Assembly: GCA_934167445.1 (NCBI GenBank)
Contig: CAKPKJ010000008.1
Span: 1 to 56,846, forward strand
Source of the DNA: an uncultured Clostridia bacterium
GTDB lineage: Bacteria; Bacillota; Clostridia; TANB77; CAG-508
Length of the DNA stretch: 56,846 nucleotides
Direction: 5' to 3'
Shown: positions 35,399 to 45,485 of the stretch, in pieces
Numbering within the stretch: the stretch's first letter is position 1
Layout of the letters: every line of letters begins with the position of its first letter
The notes under the pieces: model-generated
The model's input: the letters and a program-made list of their open reading frames with translations, nothing else
Database searches by the model: none
What the model was told of the DNA's origin: nothing
Program-made: the position numbers and the translations under genes

Positions 35399-35437
35399 TA
35401 TATAAAATATAACCGTATTTCGGTTATATTTTATATA
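35399..35437. promoter_or_regulatory. Perfect 17-base palindrome in a divergent spacer
   Basis: Arms 35399-35415 (ending AACCG) and 35421-35437 (starting CGGTT) are exact inverted copies with a 5-base loop. It lies between the RHH gene and the frameshifted prepilin. It could be an operator for the RHH protein or a hairpin in a leader. Confidence 0.5.
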
Positions 35438-35502
35438 GTATTTTATGACTCTTACTATATAACTATACAATTTTATTACAAATGAAAGGAATGATTTAAA
35501 TT

Positions 35503-36776
35503 ATGAAAAAACAAAAACGGAATTACACTTATCTCCCTAATTATCACAATTATTATTTTGCTTATACTCTCTGGTATAACTATTTCTGCATTAGTAGGAG
35601 ATAATCGGAATTTTAAACCAAGTTAACAAAAGTAAAAAAATGGCTCTAAAATCCCAAGAAGAAGAAACTTTAAAATTAATTATTACTTCAGCCCAAGTCG
35701 AAAATATTGAAGGCAAAAATTCATTAACACAATCCAATTTGCAAAACTCTCTAAATAATCAATTAGGAGAAAATAAATTCTCTATCACAAGTAATAATGA
35801 TGGTACTTTTTTAGTAAGTTCTTTAGAAAGTTATCAAGACTATTTAGTATCCTCTAACAATTTTGAAAATTACATAGATTGGAATGACATTATGGCATCT
35901 GCTGTAGCTCCAGAAGATCAAGTAGAAGAGCGAAATAAAAATGTTATCGGTATTGGAACTGATGGTAAAACTGTAAATATGGATTTTTGGAAATATTCTC
36001 TATTAGAAGATGGTTCTTTTGTACTAAACGAAAGCTCTTCTTCTACTACCCCCGGATATATTGGCCCAATTTCTATGGAAACAGGCTCAATTATTGGTAC
36101 TATTCCGCAATATATCAGTATTGATAATGGAATAAATTTCAAACCAGTTACTAGCTTATGTAACACTTTTAGAAACTGTAGTAGCCTAACGATAGCCCCC
36201 AAAATACCCTCAACCATTAATAATATGATTTGTACATTTTCTCAAACTGGTATTTCAGTTTCTCCTCTTATTCCATCAAGCGTAAGAACCCTAGCTTGGT
36301 GTTTTGAAATAACACCGTTAATTGAAGTACCTATTTTACCAGAAGGAGTAACTGACATTCACGGTATTTTTAGTGGCTGTTCTCAGCTAACTACATTAAC
36401 TCCATTACCCAATAGTATCGAAACAATATATTATGCTTTTGCAAATTGTACTAGTTTGCAAAAATTACCTGATGACTTCTCTATTCCTTCAAAAGTAGTT
36501 GATATTCATCAAATGTTTACGGATTGCTCGAACTTAACTAGTTTGCCAACAAACTTTACCATTACCAATAATATTAGTGATATTAGGCAAACTTTTAGTA
36601 ATTGTAGTAAGTTAGAAGGAACTATTATACTAGATACAACCCCAGATAAATACATTAATTGCTTTCAAAATTTAGAAAAATATGGTAAGTTAAAAGTAAA
36701 TTATACTATAAACTGTACCAATATTGATCGTATTTTAAATTATGATACTACATTAAAAGGTTCATTAATTCAATAA
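35503..36776 (+). pseudogene. Prepilin with BspA-like leucine-rich repeats, broken by two frameshifts
   Basis: ATG at 35503 (after GAAAGGA) begins MKK, but the prepilin helix GITLISLIITIIILLILSG lies in another frame from 35519, and after GDN the frame changes again at an extra C (35606). Removing one base near 35506-35518 and the C at 35606 restores GDNGILNQV, exactly the prepilin pattern of the neighbour genes, joined to the open frame continuing from 35640 to the TAA at 36776. That part holds leucine-rich repeats of the BspA type (C-S-x-L-T-x-hP, about eight units). Decay and sequencing error are both possible. Confidence 0.8.
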
Positions 36777-36800
36777 AAGTTCTTTAAAAGATATCAGCTG

Positions 36801-36840
36801 CCAAAGCCTAGTAATTCTAATTGACTTTACTAGGCTTTGG
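36801..36840 (+). terminator. Terminator after the frameshifted prepilin
   Basis: CCAAAGCCTAGT/ACTAGGCTTTGG perfect 12-base stem, 24 bases after the stop; the following T-run is weak. Confidence 0.6.
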
Positions 36841-36900
36841 CTGTATAATTTATTATGTATATTTTAATTTATACGTAATATATATTGAAAGGACTTTAAA

Positions 36901-39297
36901 ATGAATAACAATTTACAAAAATTAGAATTTAATAAAATTTTAGATATATTAAGTTCATTTTGTGTAACTGATAATGGTAAAAAATTAGCACTTGAATTAT
37001 TGCCTAGCAATAGTTCTATGGAAGTAAAAAAATTATTAGCAGAAACTGAAGAAGCTGTAAACTTAAGTTATAGGAACTCTTTTCCTTCTTTTTATGAATT
37101 TTCTGATATTTCATATTCTATAAAAAGCTTGCAAAACGGTTCAACTCTAAATTGTCCTGCTATTTTAAATTTGAATGCCATATTAAAAACAGCAAATGAA
37201 CTAAAAAATTATTTTAACAAAGATTTTATTGATATAACAGAATATCCTATTTTGGCAGAATTATTTAATAGTTTATATTCTAATATAAATATTATCGAAA
37301 CTATTGATAAATCTATTATTGACGAATTTACCATTTCTGATGATGCTTCGCCAGAATTAAAATCAATTCGAAGAAAGCAAAAATCTTTAGAACAAGATAT
37401 TCGTAAAACTTTGAATAATATTATTCATTCTAGTAATTCAAAATATTTACAAGATAATATTATTACTATTAGAAATGATAGGTTTGTTATACCTGTAAAA
37501 GAAGAGTATCGTTCTCAAATAAAGGGATTTGTCCACGACGTTTCTAATGCTGGTTCTACCCTATTTATTGAACCTATTTCTATTTTTGAAATGAATAATA
37601 AAATAGCTGAGTTAAAATCTAAAGAAGAAATTGAAATTGAAAAAATTCTACAAAAATTATCATTTTTATTTGAACCATATACAGATGAATTAATATTAAA
37701 TACTGAAATTATTAGTAAATTAGATTTTATTTTTGCTAAAGCCAGATATTCTAAATTGATTAATGGTATTACTCCAAAAATAAATGAAAACAAATTTATC
37801 AATTTAATTTCTGCAAGACATCCTTTAATTGATAAAAGCCAAGTTGTTCCTATGTCTATAAATTTAGGTTCAGATTTTTCGACTTTATTAATTACAGGGC
37901 CTAATACTGGTGGAAAAACTGTAACTTTAAAAACAGTTGGGTTACTTACTGCAATGGCTTGTAGTGGTTTAAATATACCAGCAAAAGAAAACTCTAGTAT
38001 TTTTGTTTTTGACCAGATATTTGCTGATATTGGAGATGACCAAAGTATTTTAAGTTCTTTAAGTACTTTCTCTTCTCATATGTTAAATATTGTGTCAATT
38101 ATAAAAAATGCTACAACAAATTCATTAGTATTAATTGACGAATTAGGTTCAGGAACAGACCCTATTGAAGGTGCCAATTTAGCTATTAGTATTTTGGAAA
38201 CACTACATTCTTTAGATGTTTTAACAATTGTAACTACACATTATCCAGAATTAAAAAACTATGCACTTGTTACAGATGGTTTTGAGAATGCTTCTGTTGA
38301 ATTTAATGTAGATACATTAAAACCAACATATAAATTATTAGTTGGAATACCTGGAAAAAGCAATGCTTTTGCAATTAGCAAAAATCTTGGTTTACCTGAT
38401 TCTATTATAAATCGTGCAAAATCTATGATGTCAGAAGAACAAGTAAATATTGAGGAATTATTAAAAAATATTTATGACCAAAAAAGTATTATAGAAAATG
38501 AAAAAACTGAAATTGATAAGAAATTACAACATATATCAGAATTAGAAAAATCTTTAGTTTTTGATAATGAAAATCTAAAAAAACAAGAGGCCGAAATAAT
38601 AAATAATGCAAAAATTAAAGCTAGAAATATTTTATTAGATGCTAAAGAAGATGCTAATGAAATTATCAAAAATTTAACCGAATTAGAAAATAATTCTACA
38701 TCACAGGCAAATAATTTTAGAAATAAATTGAATAAAAAAATTAAAGATATTACTTTAGAAAATACTGAAAAAGCATCACCTTCTGATAATAATGTTAACA
38801 AATTAGACAAAGCTGATATTAAACCTAATACAGAAGTATTTGTAAAATCATTTAATAAGAATGGAATAATCGTATCACACATTTCTAAATCAAATGAAGT
38901 TCAAGTTCAAATAGGTGCATTAAAATTAAATGTTTCTATAGATAATTTAGAAAAAATTAATACTACTAATGCCTCTAAATCAGCTACAGAAAATGTTTCC
39001 AAACACAGCAACTCTCTAAATTCTACATTTTCTAGTATTTCAAAAGCTAAAACTGTAAAAACTGAAATCAATGTTATTGGATATAATGTAGAAGAAGCAA
39101 ATTTTGTTGTTGATAAATTTTTAGATGATGCAAGTTTATCAAAGTTGCAAACTGTACGCATTGTTCATGGTAAAGGTACAGGAAAATTGAAAGATGGAAT
39201 TCACAGATTTTTAAAAACTAATCCACATGTTAAGTCTTTTAGAATGGGAACATATGGAGAAGGTGAAATGGGTGTAACTGTTGTTGAATTAAAGTAA
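36901..39297 (+). CDS. mutS2: Endonuclease MutS2
   Basis: 798 residues. The MutS core has Walker A GPNTGGKT (about 335-345), Walker B VLIDELGSGTDP, and TTHYPELK; there is no mismatch-recognition domain. A coiled coil and KOW-like region follow, and a C-terminal Smr nuclease domain ends with VHGKGTGKLKDGIHR. In Firmicutes it suppresses recombination and rescues collided ribosomes. Confidence 0.97.
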   Translation: MNNNLQKLEFNKILDILSSFCVTDNGKKLALELLPSNSSMEVKKLLAETEEAVNLSYRNSFPSFYEFSDISYSIKSLQNGSTLNCPAILNLNAILKTANELKNYFNKDFIDITEYPILAELFNSLYSNINIIETIDKSIIDEFTISDDASPELKSIRRKQKSLEQDIRKTLNNIIHSSNSKYLQDNIITIRNDRFVIPVKEEYRSQIKGFVHDVSNAGSTLFIEPISIFEMNNKIAELKSKEEIEIEKILQKLSFLFEPYTDELILNTEIISKLDFIFAKARYSKLINGITPKINENKFINLISARHPLIDKSQVVPMSINLGSDFSTLLITGPNTGGKTVTLKTVGLLTAMACSGLNIPAKENSSIFVFDQIFADIGDDQSILSSLSTFSSHMLNIVSIIKNATTNSLVLIDELGSGTDPIEGANLAISILETLHSLDVLTIVTTHYPELKNYALVTDGFENASVEFNVDTLKPTYKLLVGIPGKSNAFAISKNLGLPDSIINRAKSMMSEEQVNIEELLKNIYDQKSIIENEKTEIDKKLQHISELEKSLVFDNENLKKQEAEIINNAKIKARNILLDAKEDANEIIKNLTELENNSTSQANNFRNKLNKKIKDITLENTEKASPSDNNVNKLDKADIKPNTEVFVKSFNKNGIIVSHISKSNEVQVQIGALKLNVSIDNLEKINTTNASKSATENVSKHSNSLNSTFSSISKAKTVKTEINVIGYNVEEANFVVDKFLDDASLSKLQTVRIVHGKGTGKLKDGIHRFLKTNPHVKSFRMGTYGEGEMGVTVVELK

Positions 39298-39308
39298 AGT
39301 ATAACAAA

Positions 39309-39458
39309 AACCTAGCTATATATTATTATTTTTTATACCTTGTGTGTCGCAATCTCCATATTTAATATACTAACTAGTATGTCGATTGCTCCAATCGCAC
39401 TCACAAGTTCGTTTGGTCGCTTACGCGGTATTGCAAAATAATAATATATAGCTAGGTT
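39309..39458. repeat. 25-base perfect inverted repeat enclosing a GC-richer cassette
   Basis: Arms at about 39309-39332 and 39435-39458 (AACCTAGCTATATATTATTA.. and its complement) flank about 102 bases clearly richer in GC than the surroundings. The interior on the minus strand is open for about 30 codons (PNELVSAIGAIDILV) and contains a CGATTG/CAATCG hairpin. It sits between convergent mutS2 and ylmH. It could be a bidirectional terminator or a small mobile, MITE-like element. Confidence 0.6.
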
Positions 39459-39493
39459 TAATTTTGTATTTTTGCATATATTTCCATAAAGTT

Positions 39494-40297
39494 TTATACA
39501 TATTTTTCTATTAAAATTACTGTCCTTCCGCTTCTTGTTGTTCCCTTAAATTCTTTTATTATAAATCTTCCTTTTCCTCTTATTGTTATAATATCACCCA
39601 ATTTTATTTGTTTAGATACTTTGGTTTCATTTTGACCATTTATAAATACTCTTTCTTGTGCTATTATTTGTGCAGCTTTACTTCTTGATGTTCTTGCTAA
39701 GTCTGATACTATGTTGTCCATTCTTAGTGAAGGTACTATTATTTCTATATTTTCTATTTTTATTTCTTTTTTTCTTATTTCTGTAATTTCATTAATTGCA
39801 ATTGTTGCATTTTCAAATCTTGTAAGTGTTGGTAATTCTTTTTTTAATATTTCTGCAAATTCAGATACTACTATAATATCTGCACCATCTTCTGCCACTA
39901 CTATGTCTCCAACTTTTTCTCTTTTTAACCCAAGTTTTACTATTCCACCCAAATAATTTCTATGTGTAAATTTCCCTTTATCTTCTTCTGTAAGTTCTAT
40001 TTTAACTACTTTTAAGAATTTAGAATAATTTTTTGCAATCATTTCTTCTGTATAATTTTCTGGGTATGCTATTAAAATTTTTCTTTCACTATCTGGATAT
40101 CCACCATATAATTTATAGTTTTGAATTTGATTTTTCTTCAAAAAACTTTCTGCAAGTGACACTTGATACATATCCAAAAAATCTGTACATTCTATTTTTC
40201 CTCTAGTCCTAGACATTTCTATTTTATCGATTATTTGTGCCAAACACATTTTATCTTCTTGTTTTTTATAGTCTCGTAATAATTGTTGTTTATCCAT
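39494..40297 (-). CDS. ylmH: YlmH-type S4-domain RNA-binding protein
   Basis: 267 residues; an N-terminal unit (about 1-180) typical of YlmH and a C-terminal S4 domain (LRMDNIVSDLARTSRSKAAQ...ERVFINGQ). YlmH is linked to cell division and to rescue of stalled nascent chains. Here it follows dxs directly rather than lying in the usual ylm/divIVA cluster. Confidence 0.85.
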   Translation of the reverse strand: MDKQQLLRDYKKQEDKMCLAQIIDKIEMSRTRGKIECTDFLDMYQVSLAESFLKKNQIQNYKLYGGYPDSERKILIAYPENYTEEMIAKNYSKFLKVVKIELTEEDKGKFTHRNYLGGIVKLGLKREKVGDIVVAEDGADIIVVSEFAEILKKELPTLTRFENATIAINEITEIRKKEIKIENIEIIVPSLRMDNIVSDLARTSRSKAAQIIAQERVFINGQNETKVSKQIKLGDIITIRGKGRFIIKEFKGTTRSGRTVILIEKYV

Positions 40298-40298
40298 A

Positions 40299-42161
40299 TT
40301 AATTATTCTTCTCCTTTTCTTTTATTTGTAGTTCTAAATATCTTTTTATTGTATTTTCATCTACATTATATCTTTTTTCCAATTCTTCTACACTTCCATG
40401 TTCAATAAATTTATCCGGATATGCAAAAGATTTAAATTTAATATTTTTCAAATTTTCATCTACAATTAATTCTTTTATGGCTGTTGTAAGTCCTCCTACT
40501 GATGTTCCATCTTCTATTACTATTACGTTTTTTGTTTTTGCTATTGATTCCTTTATTTTCTCCACATCTAATGGTTTTAAAAATCTTGCATTTATTACTT
40601 CTACCTTTTCTAATTTTTCTGCTATTTTCACTGCTTTAGATACAGTTTTACCTATTGCAATTATTGTTGCGTTTTTTCCATATGTCAAAGTTTCTGCTTT
40701 TCCTAATTCTATCTTTTCTTCTTTATTAAATTTATATTTGTCTTCTCCACCTCGTGGATATCTTATTACAACTGGTTTTCCTAGTTTTATTGCAAATTCT
40801 ATCATATTTTCAAATTCTACAAAATCTTTTGGTGCCATAATTGTTAAATTAGGAACTATTCTAAAAAATGCCATATCTAATAGCCCTTGATGTGTTTCTC
40901 CATCTGCTCCAACTATTCCTGCTCTATCTACACACATAACTACTGGCAACTTTTGTATGGCTATGTCATGAATTACTTGATCATATCCTCTTTGATAAAA
41001 TGATGAATATATTGGTACAACCGGTTTCATTCCTTCTTTTGCCATTCCTGCAGCCATACATAATGCGTGTTGCTCTGCTATTCCAACATCAAAAAATCTA
41101 TCTGGAAATTTATTTGCAAATTCTGTTAAACCTGTTCCATCTTTCATTGCTGCTGTAATTGCCACAATTTTATCATCATTTTGAGCCAATTCTACTAATT
41201 TATCCCCTAATACTTTTGAATAATCTTTAGATTTTTCCTTTTTACTTTTTCCTGTATCAATTTCAAATGGTCCTGTTGCATGGAATTTATCTGGATTTTC
41301 TTCTGCTATTTTATATCCTTTTCCTTTTTTAGTTATTATATGCAATAACACAGGTCCATCTAATTGTTTTGTAATATTTAGCATTCTTTCTAATTCTGCT
41401 TCATTATGCCCATCTACTGGGCCTAAATATCTAAACCCTATATCTTCTAAAAACATTTTAGGTATTACTAATTGCTTTATACTTCCTTTGAATTTTTGTA
41501 CTATTCTTACTACTGGTTTACCCACTACTGGAATTTTAAGAATTACTTTTTTAGCAGATATATTAGGTTTTGTATAGCTTTTTCTAGTTCTAATTTTACT
41601 TAGCATCATACTTAAACCACCAGTATTTTTTGAAATACTCATTTCATTATCATTTAAAATTACTGTTAGTTTTGTTTTATTACATCCTGCATCATTTAGA
41701 CCTTCAAATGCCATTCCACCTGTTAAAGCTCCATCACCTATTACTGCAATAACAGAATTGTTTTCTTTTTTTATGTCTCTAGCTCTTGCCATTCCTAATG
41801 CTGCTGATATTGATGTGCTACTATGACCAGTATTAAAACAATCTGCTTCACATTCGTTAGTTTTAGGAAAGCCTGCTATACCATCTAATTTTCTTAATGT
41901 TTTTAATTGTTCTTTTCTTCCTGTTAAAATTTTATGTACATAACTTTGGTGTCCTACATCCCATATGATTTTATCTTTTGACATATCAAATACACTGTGT
42001 AAGGCGATTGTAAGTTCTACCACGCCCAAATTAGAGGCCAAATGGCCTCCGTTTTCTGATACTACTTCTAATACGTATTTCCTTATTTCTTCTGCTAACT
42101 CGTTTTTTTCTTGTTTTGATAATTTTTTTACATCCTCAGATGATTTTATTTTTTCTAACAT
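40299..42161 (-). CDS. dxs: 1-deoxy-D-xylulose-5-phosphate synthase
   Basis: First step of the MEP isoprenoid pathway: pyruvate plus glyceraldehyde-3-P to DXP, using thiamine diphosphate. Motifs GHQSYVHKILTGR, GDGALTGGMAFEG-x-N (TPP/Mg), GPVDGHN, and DRAGIVGADGETHQG. 620 residues, normal length. Separated from ylmH by one base and from plsC by 22. Confidence 0.98.
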   Translation of the reverse strand: MLEKIKSSEDVKKLSKQEKNELAEEIRKYVLEVVSENGGHLASNLGVVELTIALHSVFDMSKDKIIWDVGHQSYVHKILTGRKEQLKTLRKLDGIAGFPKTNECEADCFNTGHSSTSISAALGMARARDIKKENNSVIAVIGDGALTGGMAFEGLNDAGCNKTKLTVILNDNEMSISKNTGGLSMMLSKIRTRKSYTKPNISAKKVILKIPVVGKPVVRIVQKFKGSIKQLVIPKMFLEDIGFRYLGPVDGHNEAELERMLNITKQLDGPVLLHIITKKGKGYKIAEENPDKFHATGPFEIDTGKSKKEKSKDYSKVLGDKLVELAQNDDKIVAITAAMKDGTGLTEFANKFPDRFFDVGIAEQHALCMAAGMAKEGMKPVVPIYSSFYQRGYDQVIHDIAIQKLPVVMCVDRAGIVGADGETHQGLLDMAFFRIVPNLTIMAPKDFVEFENMIEFAIKLGKPVVIRYPRGGEDKYKFNKEEKIELGKAETLTYGKNATIIAIGKTVSKAVKIAEKLEKVEVINARFLKPLDVEKIKESIAKTKNVIVIEDGTSVGGLTTAIKELIVDENLKNIKFKSFAYPDKFIEHGSVEELEKRYNVDENTIKRYLELQIKEKEKNN

Positions 42162-42183
42162 TATATCACCTATATTTTGTTAT

Positions 42184-42792
42184 TTATTTTGCTAATTCTA
42201 ATATATTATTCATTATTTCATTTGTCACTTTGTCAAGTACTTCTTTGTCTTTTGCTTGTGATTTATATTCACTGTAATCTAAAGGTTTTCCATATGTAAT
42301 TGTCATTTTCCAATCTCCTTTTGTTCCACCTTTTATACCACAAGGAATTACTTTAGCTCCACTTCTTACTGCAAAAAATGCAACTCCATCTTTTACCTTT
42401 TGACCTTTTTCTATGCCATTTCTAGTTCCTTCTGGGAATAATGCTATACATTTTCCATCTTTTAGTTCTTTTAATGATGTTTTTATTGCTGCAACATCTT
42501 TTTCATCTCTTTTTACTGGAATCGCTTCAAATACCCAGCCTAAAAATGCAAGAAATTTATTATTATATAATTCTTCTTTTGCTAGGAATCTCATATTTCT
42601 TTTTCCTGTTGCTTCTATTAGTGGTGGATCCAAATAACTTCTGTGGTTTCCACAAAATATTAATGCCCCTTCTTTAGGAATGTTTTCAGTTCCAACTATT
42701 TTTGCTCTATATACTACTTTAAAAAATGCAAAAAGTGCTCCTTTGACTATTCCTCTTAATACAACTCTTATACCTTGTCTTATTTTTTTCAT
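42184..42792 (-). CDS. plsC: 1-acyl-sn-glycerol-3-phosphate acyltransferase
   Basis: Makes phosphatidic acid. The HX4D motif is NHRSYLDPP and the substrate motif FPEGTR is present. 202 residues with an N-terminal amphipathic/hydrophobic segment. Five bases from cmk, the common cmk-plsC pair. Confidence 0.94.
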   Translation of the reverse strand: MKKIRQGIRVVLRGIVKGALFAFFKVVYRAKIVGTENIPKEGALIFCGNHRSYLDPPLIEATGKRNMRFLAKEELYNNKFLAFLGWVFEAIPVKRDEKDVAAIKTSLKELKDGKCIALFPEGTRNGIEKGQKVKDGVAFFAVRSGAKVIPCGIKGGTKGDWKMTITYGKPLDYSEYKSQAKDKEVLDKVTNEIMNNILELAK

Positions 42793-42796
42793 TTTT

Positions 42797-43465
42797 CTAT
42801 AATCCTTTCACTTTACTTTTTATAACTTTTATAACTTCATCTGCTTCTTGTTGTGGAGTCATATTATCTGAATTTATATAAACTGCATCTTCTGCTTGTT
42901 TTAATGCTCCAACCTCTTTTTCTCTATCATTTTTATCTCTAAATCTTAAATTTTCTAAAACTTCTTCATAATTTGTTTCTATTCCTTGCTCTTTATTTTG
43001 TCTAACACGTCTTTTAGCTCTTATTTCTTCACTTGCATCCAAATATAACTTAACATCAGCATTTGGAAATACATATGTTCCTATATCTCTTCCTTCCATA
43101 ATGACATTTTTACCTTTTGCACATTGTCTAAATATTTCATTTAATTTGAACCTTACTTCTTTTATTGATGATATTTGTGAGACTATATTTGCAACATCAT
43201 TTTCTTTAATTCTATTTGTTACATCTTTTCCATTTAGAAATATTACATCTTTTCCATTTTCATTTTTGAATTCTATTGTTGAACTATTTAGAACATCAAG
43301 AATTTTCTCTTTTTGCCATATTTCTATGTTGTTTTCTATTGCCAACAAAGCAACACATCTATATGCTCCACCTGAACTTATATTGATTAAGTTTAGCTCT
43401 TTACTAACTATTTCTGTTATTGTTCCTTTTCCGCTTCCAGCTGGTCCATCAATTGCAACTATCAT
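42797..43465 (-). CDS. cmk: Cytidylate kinase
   Basis: Phosphorylates CMP and dCMP. Walker A GPAGSGKGT, EGRDIGTYVFPNAD, and the LID region AKRRVRQN. 222 residues. Upstream of plsC in the same direction. Confidence 0.97.
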   Translation of the reverse strand: MIVAIDGPAGSGKGTITEIVSKELNLINISSGGAYRCVALLAIENNIEIWQKEKILDVLNSSTIEFKNENGKDVIFLNGKDVTNRIKENDVANIVSQISSIKEVRFKLNEIFRQCAKGKNVIMEGRDIGTYVFPNADVKLYLDASEEIRAKRRVRQNKEQGIETNYEEVLENLRFRDKNDREKEVGALKQAEDAVYINSDNMTPQQEADEVIKVIKSKVKGL

Positions 43466-43503
43466 CTTTAAATTCTCCTTTTCAGCTTTATTTTTTATTA
43501 TTA

Positions 43504-44376
43504 TTATTCTTCCTCTTTTGGTACATATATATTTTTTGCCACAACTTCTAATTCCACAACATTCATTGCTGTTAATTTTTCAATTTCTTTTTTGGCTTTT
43601 TTCTTAAATTCTGTAAGTCCATCTACAACATTATATCCATAAACAATGCTTACTTCCATATATAATCTTGCACCTTCTCCAAAGTTATCAACTCTTGTTT
43701 TTAATATTTTATGAATTGCTGGGCTTTGTGCTGCTAAATATTCTAATATTTGTCTAAATACTAAATCTGATATTGTGAATTTCCCCATATAACTAAATGT
43801 TGGTCTTATTATTGATTTTTCTGATATATATGGTTTTTGCCCTTTCCCATTTGATTTAAATATTTGTAATGGGTCTAACAAATATCCTGAAAAATCTTTT
43901 TTTATTTCAAATGTTGGTACAGGTATTACGTGTTTTCCTTCTGTAACTCTTATTCTTCTAGCTGTTTCCATTTCTTTTTGTGTTGCAACATCTGTAATAT
44001 ATGTTGTATCAGATACAGGAGGCAACCCAAGGTTTGCAGCGATTTTTTGTACCATTCCATCAGATGTTCCTAATATTAAAATGCTGTCTGGTTTATATTT
44101 TTTTAATGCTTTTGTTATTGTCTCTTTTTCACTATCTTCATAAAATAATGCATGTTTTACTGTTGCAACTTTTGTTTCAGCCTTTTTGGCAGATTCTCCT
44201 GCTACTACCTCATTATCTTTTATTAATAATCCATCATCTATTATAAAATGTGTTCCTTTTTCTCCTGCTACCATTTGTGCTCTATAACTTTTTCCAGTTC
44301 CAGATGGACCTACAAAAGCATAGACTTTTATTTTTTTCATAAATGGTAATTTTTCTTTTATATCGTCTAATATCAT
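43504..44376 (-). CDS. P-loop ATPase fused to an Asp23/Gls24-like domain
   Basis: 290 residues. Residues 15-150 hold a P-loop (FVGPSGTGKSYRA) and ILILGTSDGMV, a small ATPase fold. The C-terminal part (about 185-285) resembles the Asp23/Gls24 (DUF322) envelope-stress family: VSIVYGYNVVDG, then a helix and a strand with VVELEVVAKNIYV. The same fused protein appears in many Clostridia with no assigned role. It lies between rlmN and cmk. Confidence 0.7.
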   Translation of the reverse strand: MILDDIKEKLPFMKKIKVYAFVGPSGTGKSYRAQMVAGEKGTHFIIDDGLLIKDNEVVAGESAKKAETKVATVKHALFYEDSEKETITKALKKYKPDSILILGTSDGMVQKIAANLGLPPVSDTTYITDVATQKEMETARRIRVTEGKHVIPVPTFEIKKDFSGYLLDPLQIFKSNGKGQKPYISEKSIIRPTFSYMGKFTISDLVFRQILEYLAAQSPAIHKILKTRVDNFGEGARLYMEVSIVYGYNVVDGLTEFKKKAKKEIEKLTAMNVVELEVVAKNIYVPKEEE

Positions 44377-44386
44377 CTTTCTCCTC

Positions 44387-45412
44387 CTATTGTTTTAGGT
44401 TTTTTCTACGTAATTGCCCACAAGCTGCATCAATATCTGAGCCTAATTCTCTTCTTATTGTTGCAACAATTCCGTGGTCATTTAAATAATCTCTAAATTT
44501 CATTATGCTATCATTTGAACTTTTTGTATATGCTCCATTTTCTATTTTGTTAATTGGTATTAAATTAACATGACATAACATTCCTTTTAACAATTTAACT
44601 AGTTGTTTTGCATCTTCTAAATTATCATTATTGTCTTTTGCTAAAGCATATTCAAATGATATTCTGCGGTTTGTTGATTCAATATAATCTTTACAGGCTT
44701 GAATTAGTTCTTCTATTGGATATGCGTTATTTACTGGCATCATACTACTTCTTTTTTCATTATTGGTTGCATGTAATGAAATTGAAAGTGTACAAGGAAT
44801 ATTTTCTTTTGCTAATTCATATATTTTAGGTACAAGTCCACTTGTAGAAACACTTATATGTCTTGCTCCAATATTTAGTCCTTTAGGATTATTTATTATA
44901 TGTATTGCATTTATTACATTATCATAATTGTCTAGTGGTTCACCAATTCCCATAAATACTACATTTGATATTCTAACACCTGTATCTTGTTCTACTGCTA
45001 ATATTTGTTCAACTATCTCTCCTGATGTTAAACTTCTTACAAAATTTATTCCTGTTGATGCACAGAATTTACATCCCATTTTACAGCCAATTTGAGATGA
45101 TACACATATACTATATCCATGATGATAACTCATAAGTACTGTTTCTATTGCATTTCCATCTAGTACGTCAAATAAATACTTTATTGTTCCATCTTTTGAT
45201 TCTTGTTTTCTTAATATCTCAAAATTGCATATTGTATAATTTTGTTTTAGTTTCTCTCTTAATTCCAAAGATATATTAGTCATTTCATCAAATGATTTTA
45301 CTTTTTCTTGAAATATCCATTTGAATATTTGCTCTGCTCTAAATGGCTTTTCTCCTATGTTTTCCAGTTCTTTTTTTAATTCTGGTAAATTATAATCTTT
45401 TATATTTTTCAA
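44387..45412 (-). CDS. rlmN: Dual-specificity rRNA/tRNA adenine-C2 methyltransferase RlmN
   Basis: Radical SAM enzyme methylating A2503 of 23S rRNA and A37 of some tRNAs. The [4Fe-4S] motif is C-K-M-G-C-K-F-C. The mechanistic Cys is present near the end (IDAACGQLR). 341 residues. Starts upstream of the ATPase/Asp23 gene. Confidence 0.97.
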   Translation of the reverse strand: MKNIKDYNLPELKKELENIGEKPFRAEQIFKWIFQEKVKSFDEMTNISLELREKLKQNYTICNFEILRKQESKDGTIKYLFDVLDGNAIETVLMSYHHGYSICVSSQIGCKMGCKFCASTGINFVRSLTSGEIVEQILAVEQDTGVRISNVVFMGIGEPLDNYDNVINAIHIINNPKGLNIGARHISVSTSGLVPKIYELAKENIPCTLSISLHATNNEKRSSMMPVNNAYPIEELIQACKDYIESTNRRISFEYALAKDNNDNLEDAKQLVKLLKGMLCHVNLIPINKIENGAYTKSSNDSIMKFRDYLNDHGIVATIRRELGSDIDAACGQLRRKNLKQ

Positions 45413-45485
45413 TTTTTACTTCAATCCTCTCTTATTCTATGTATCCTAGGCTTTTATATTATTACTAGATTTATCTGTTTACTCC

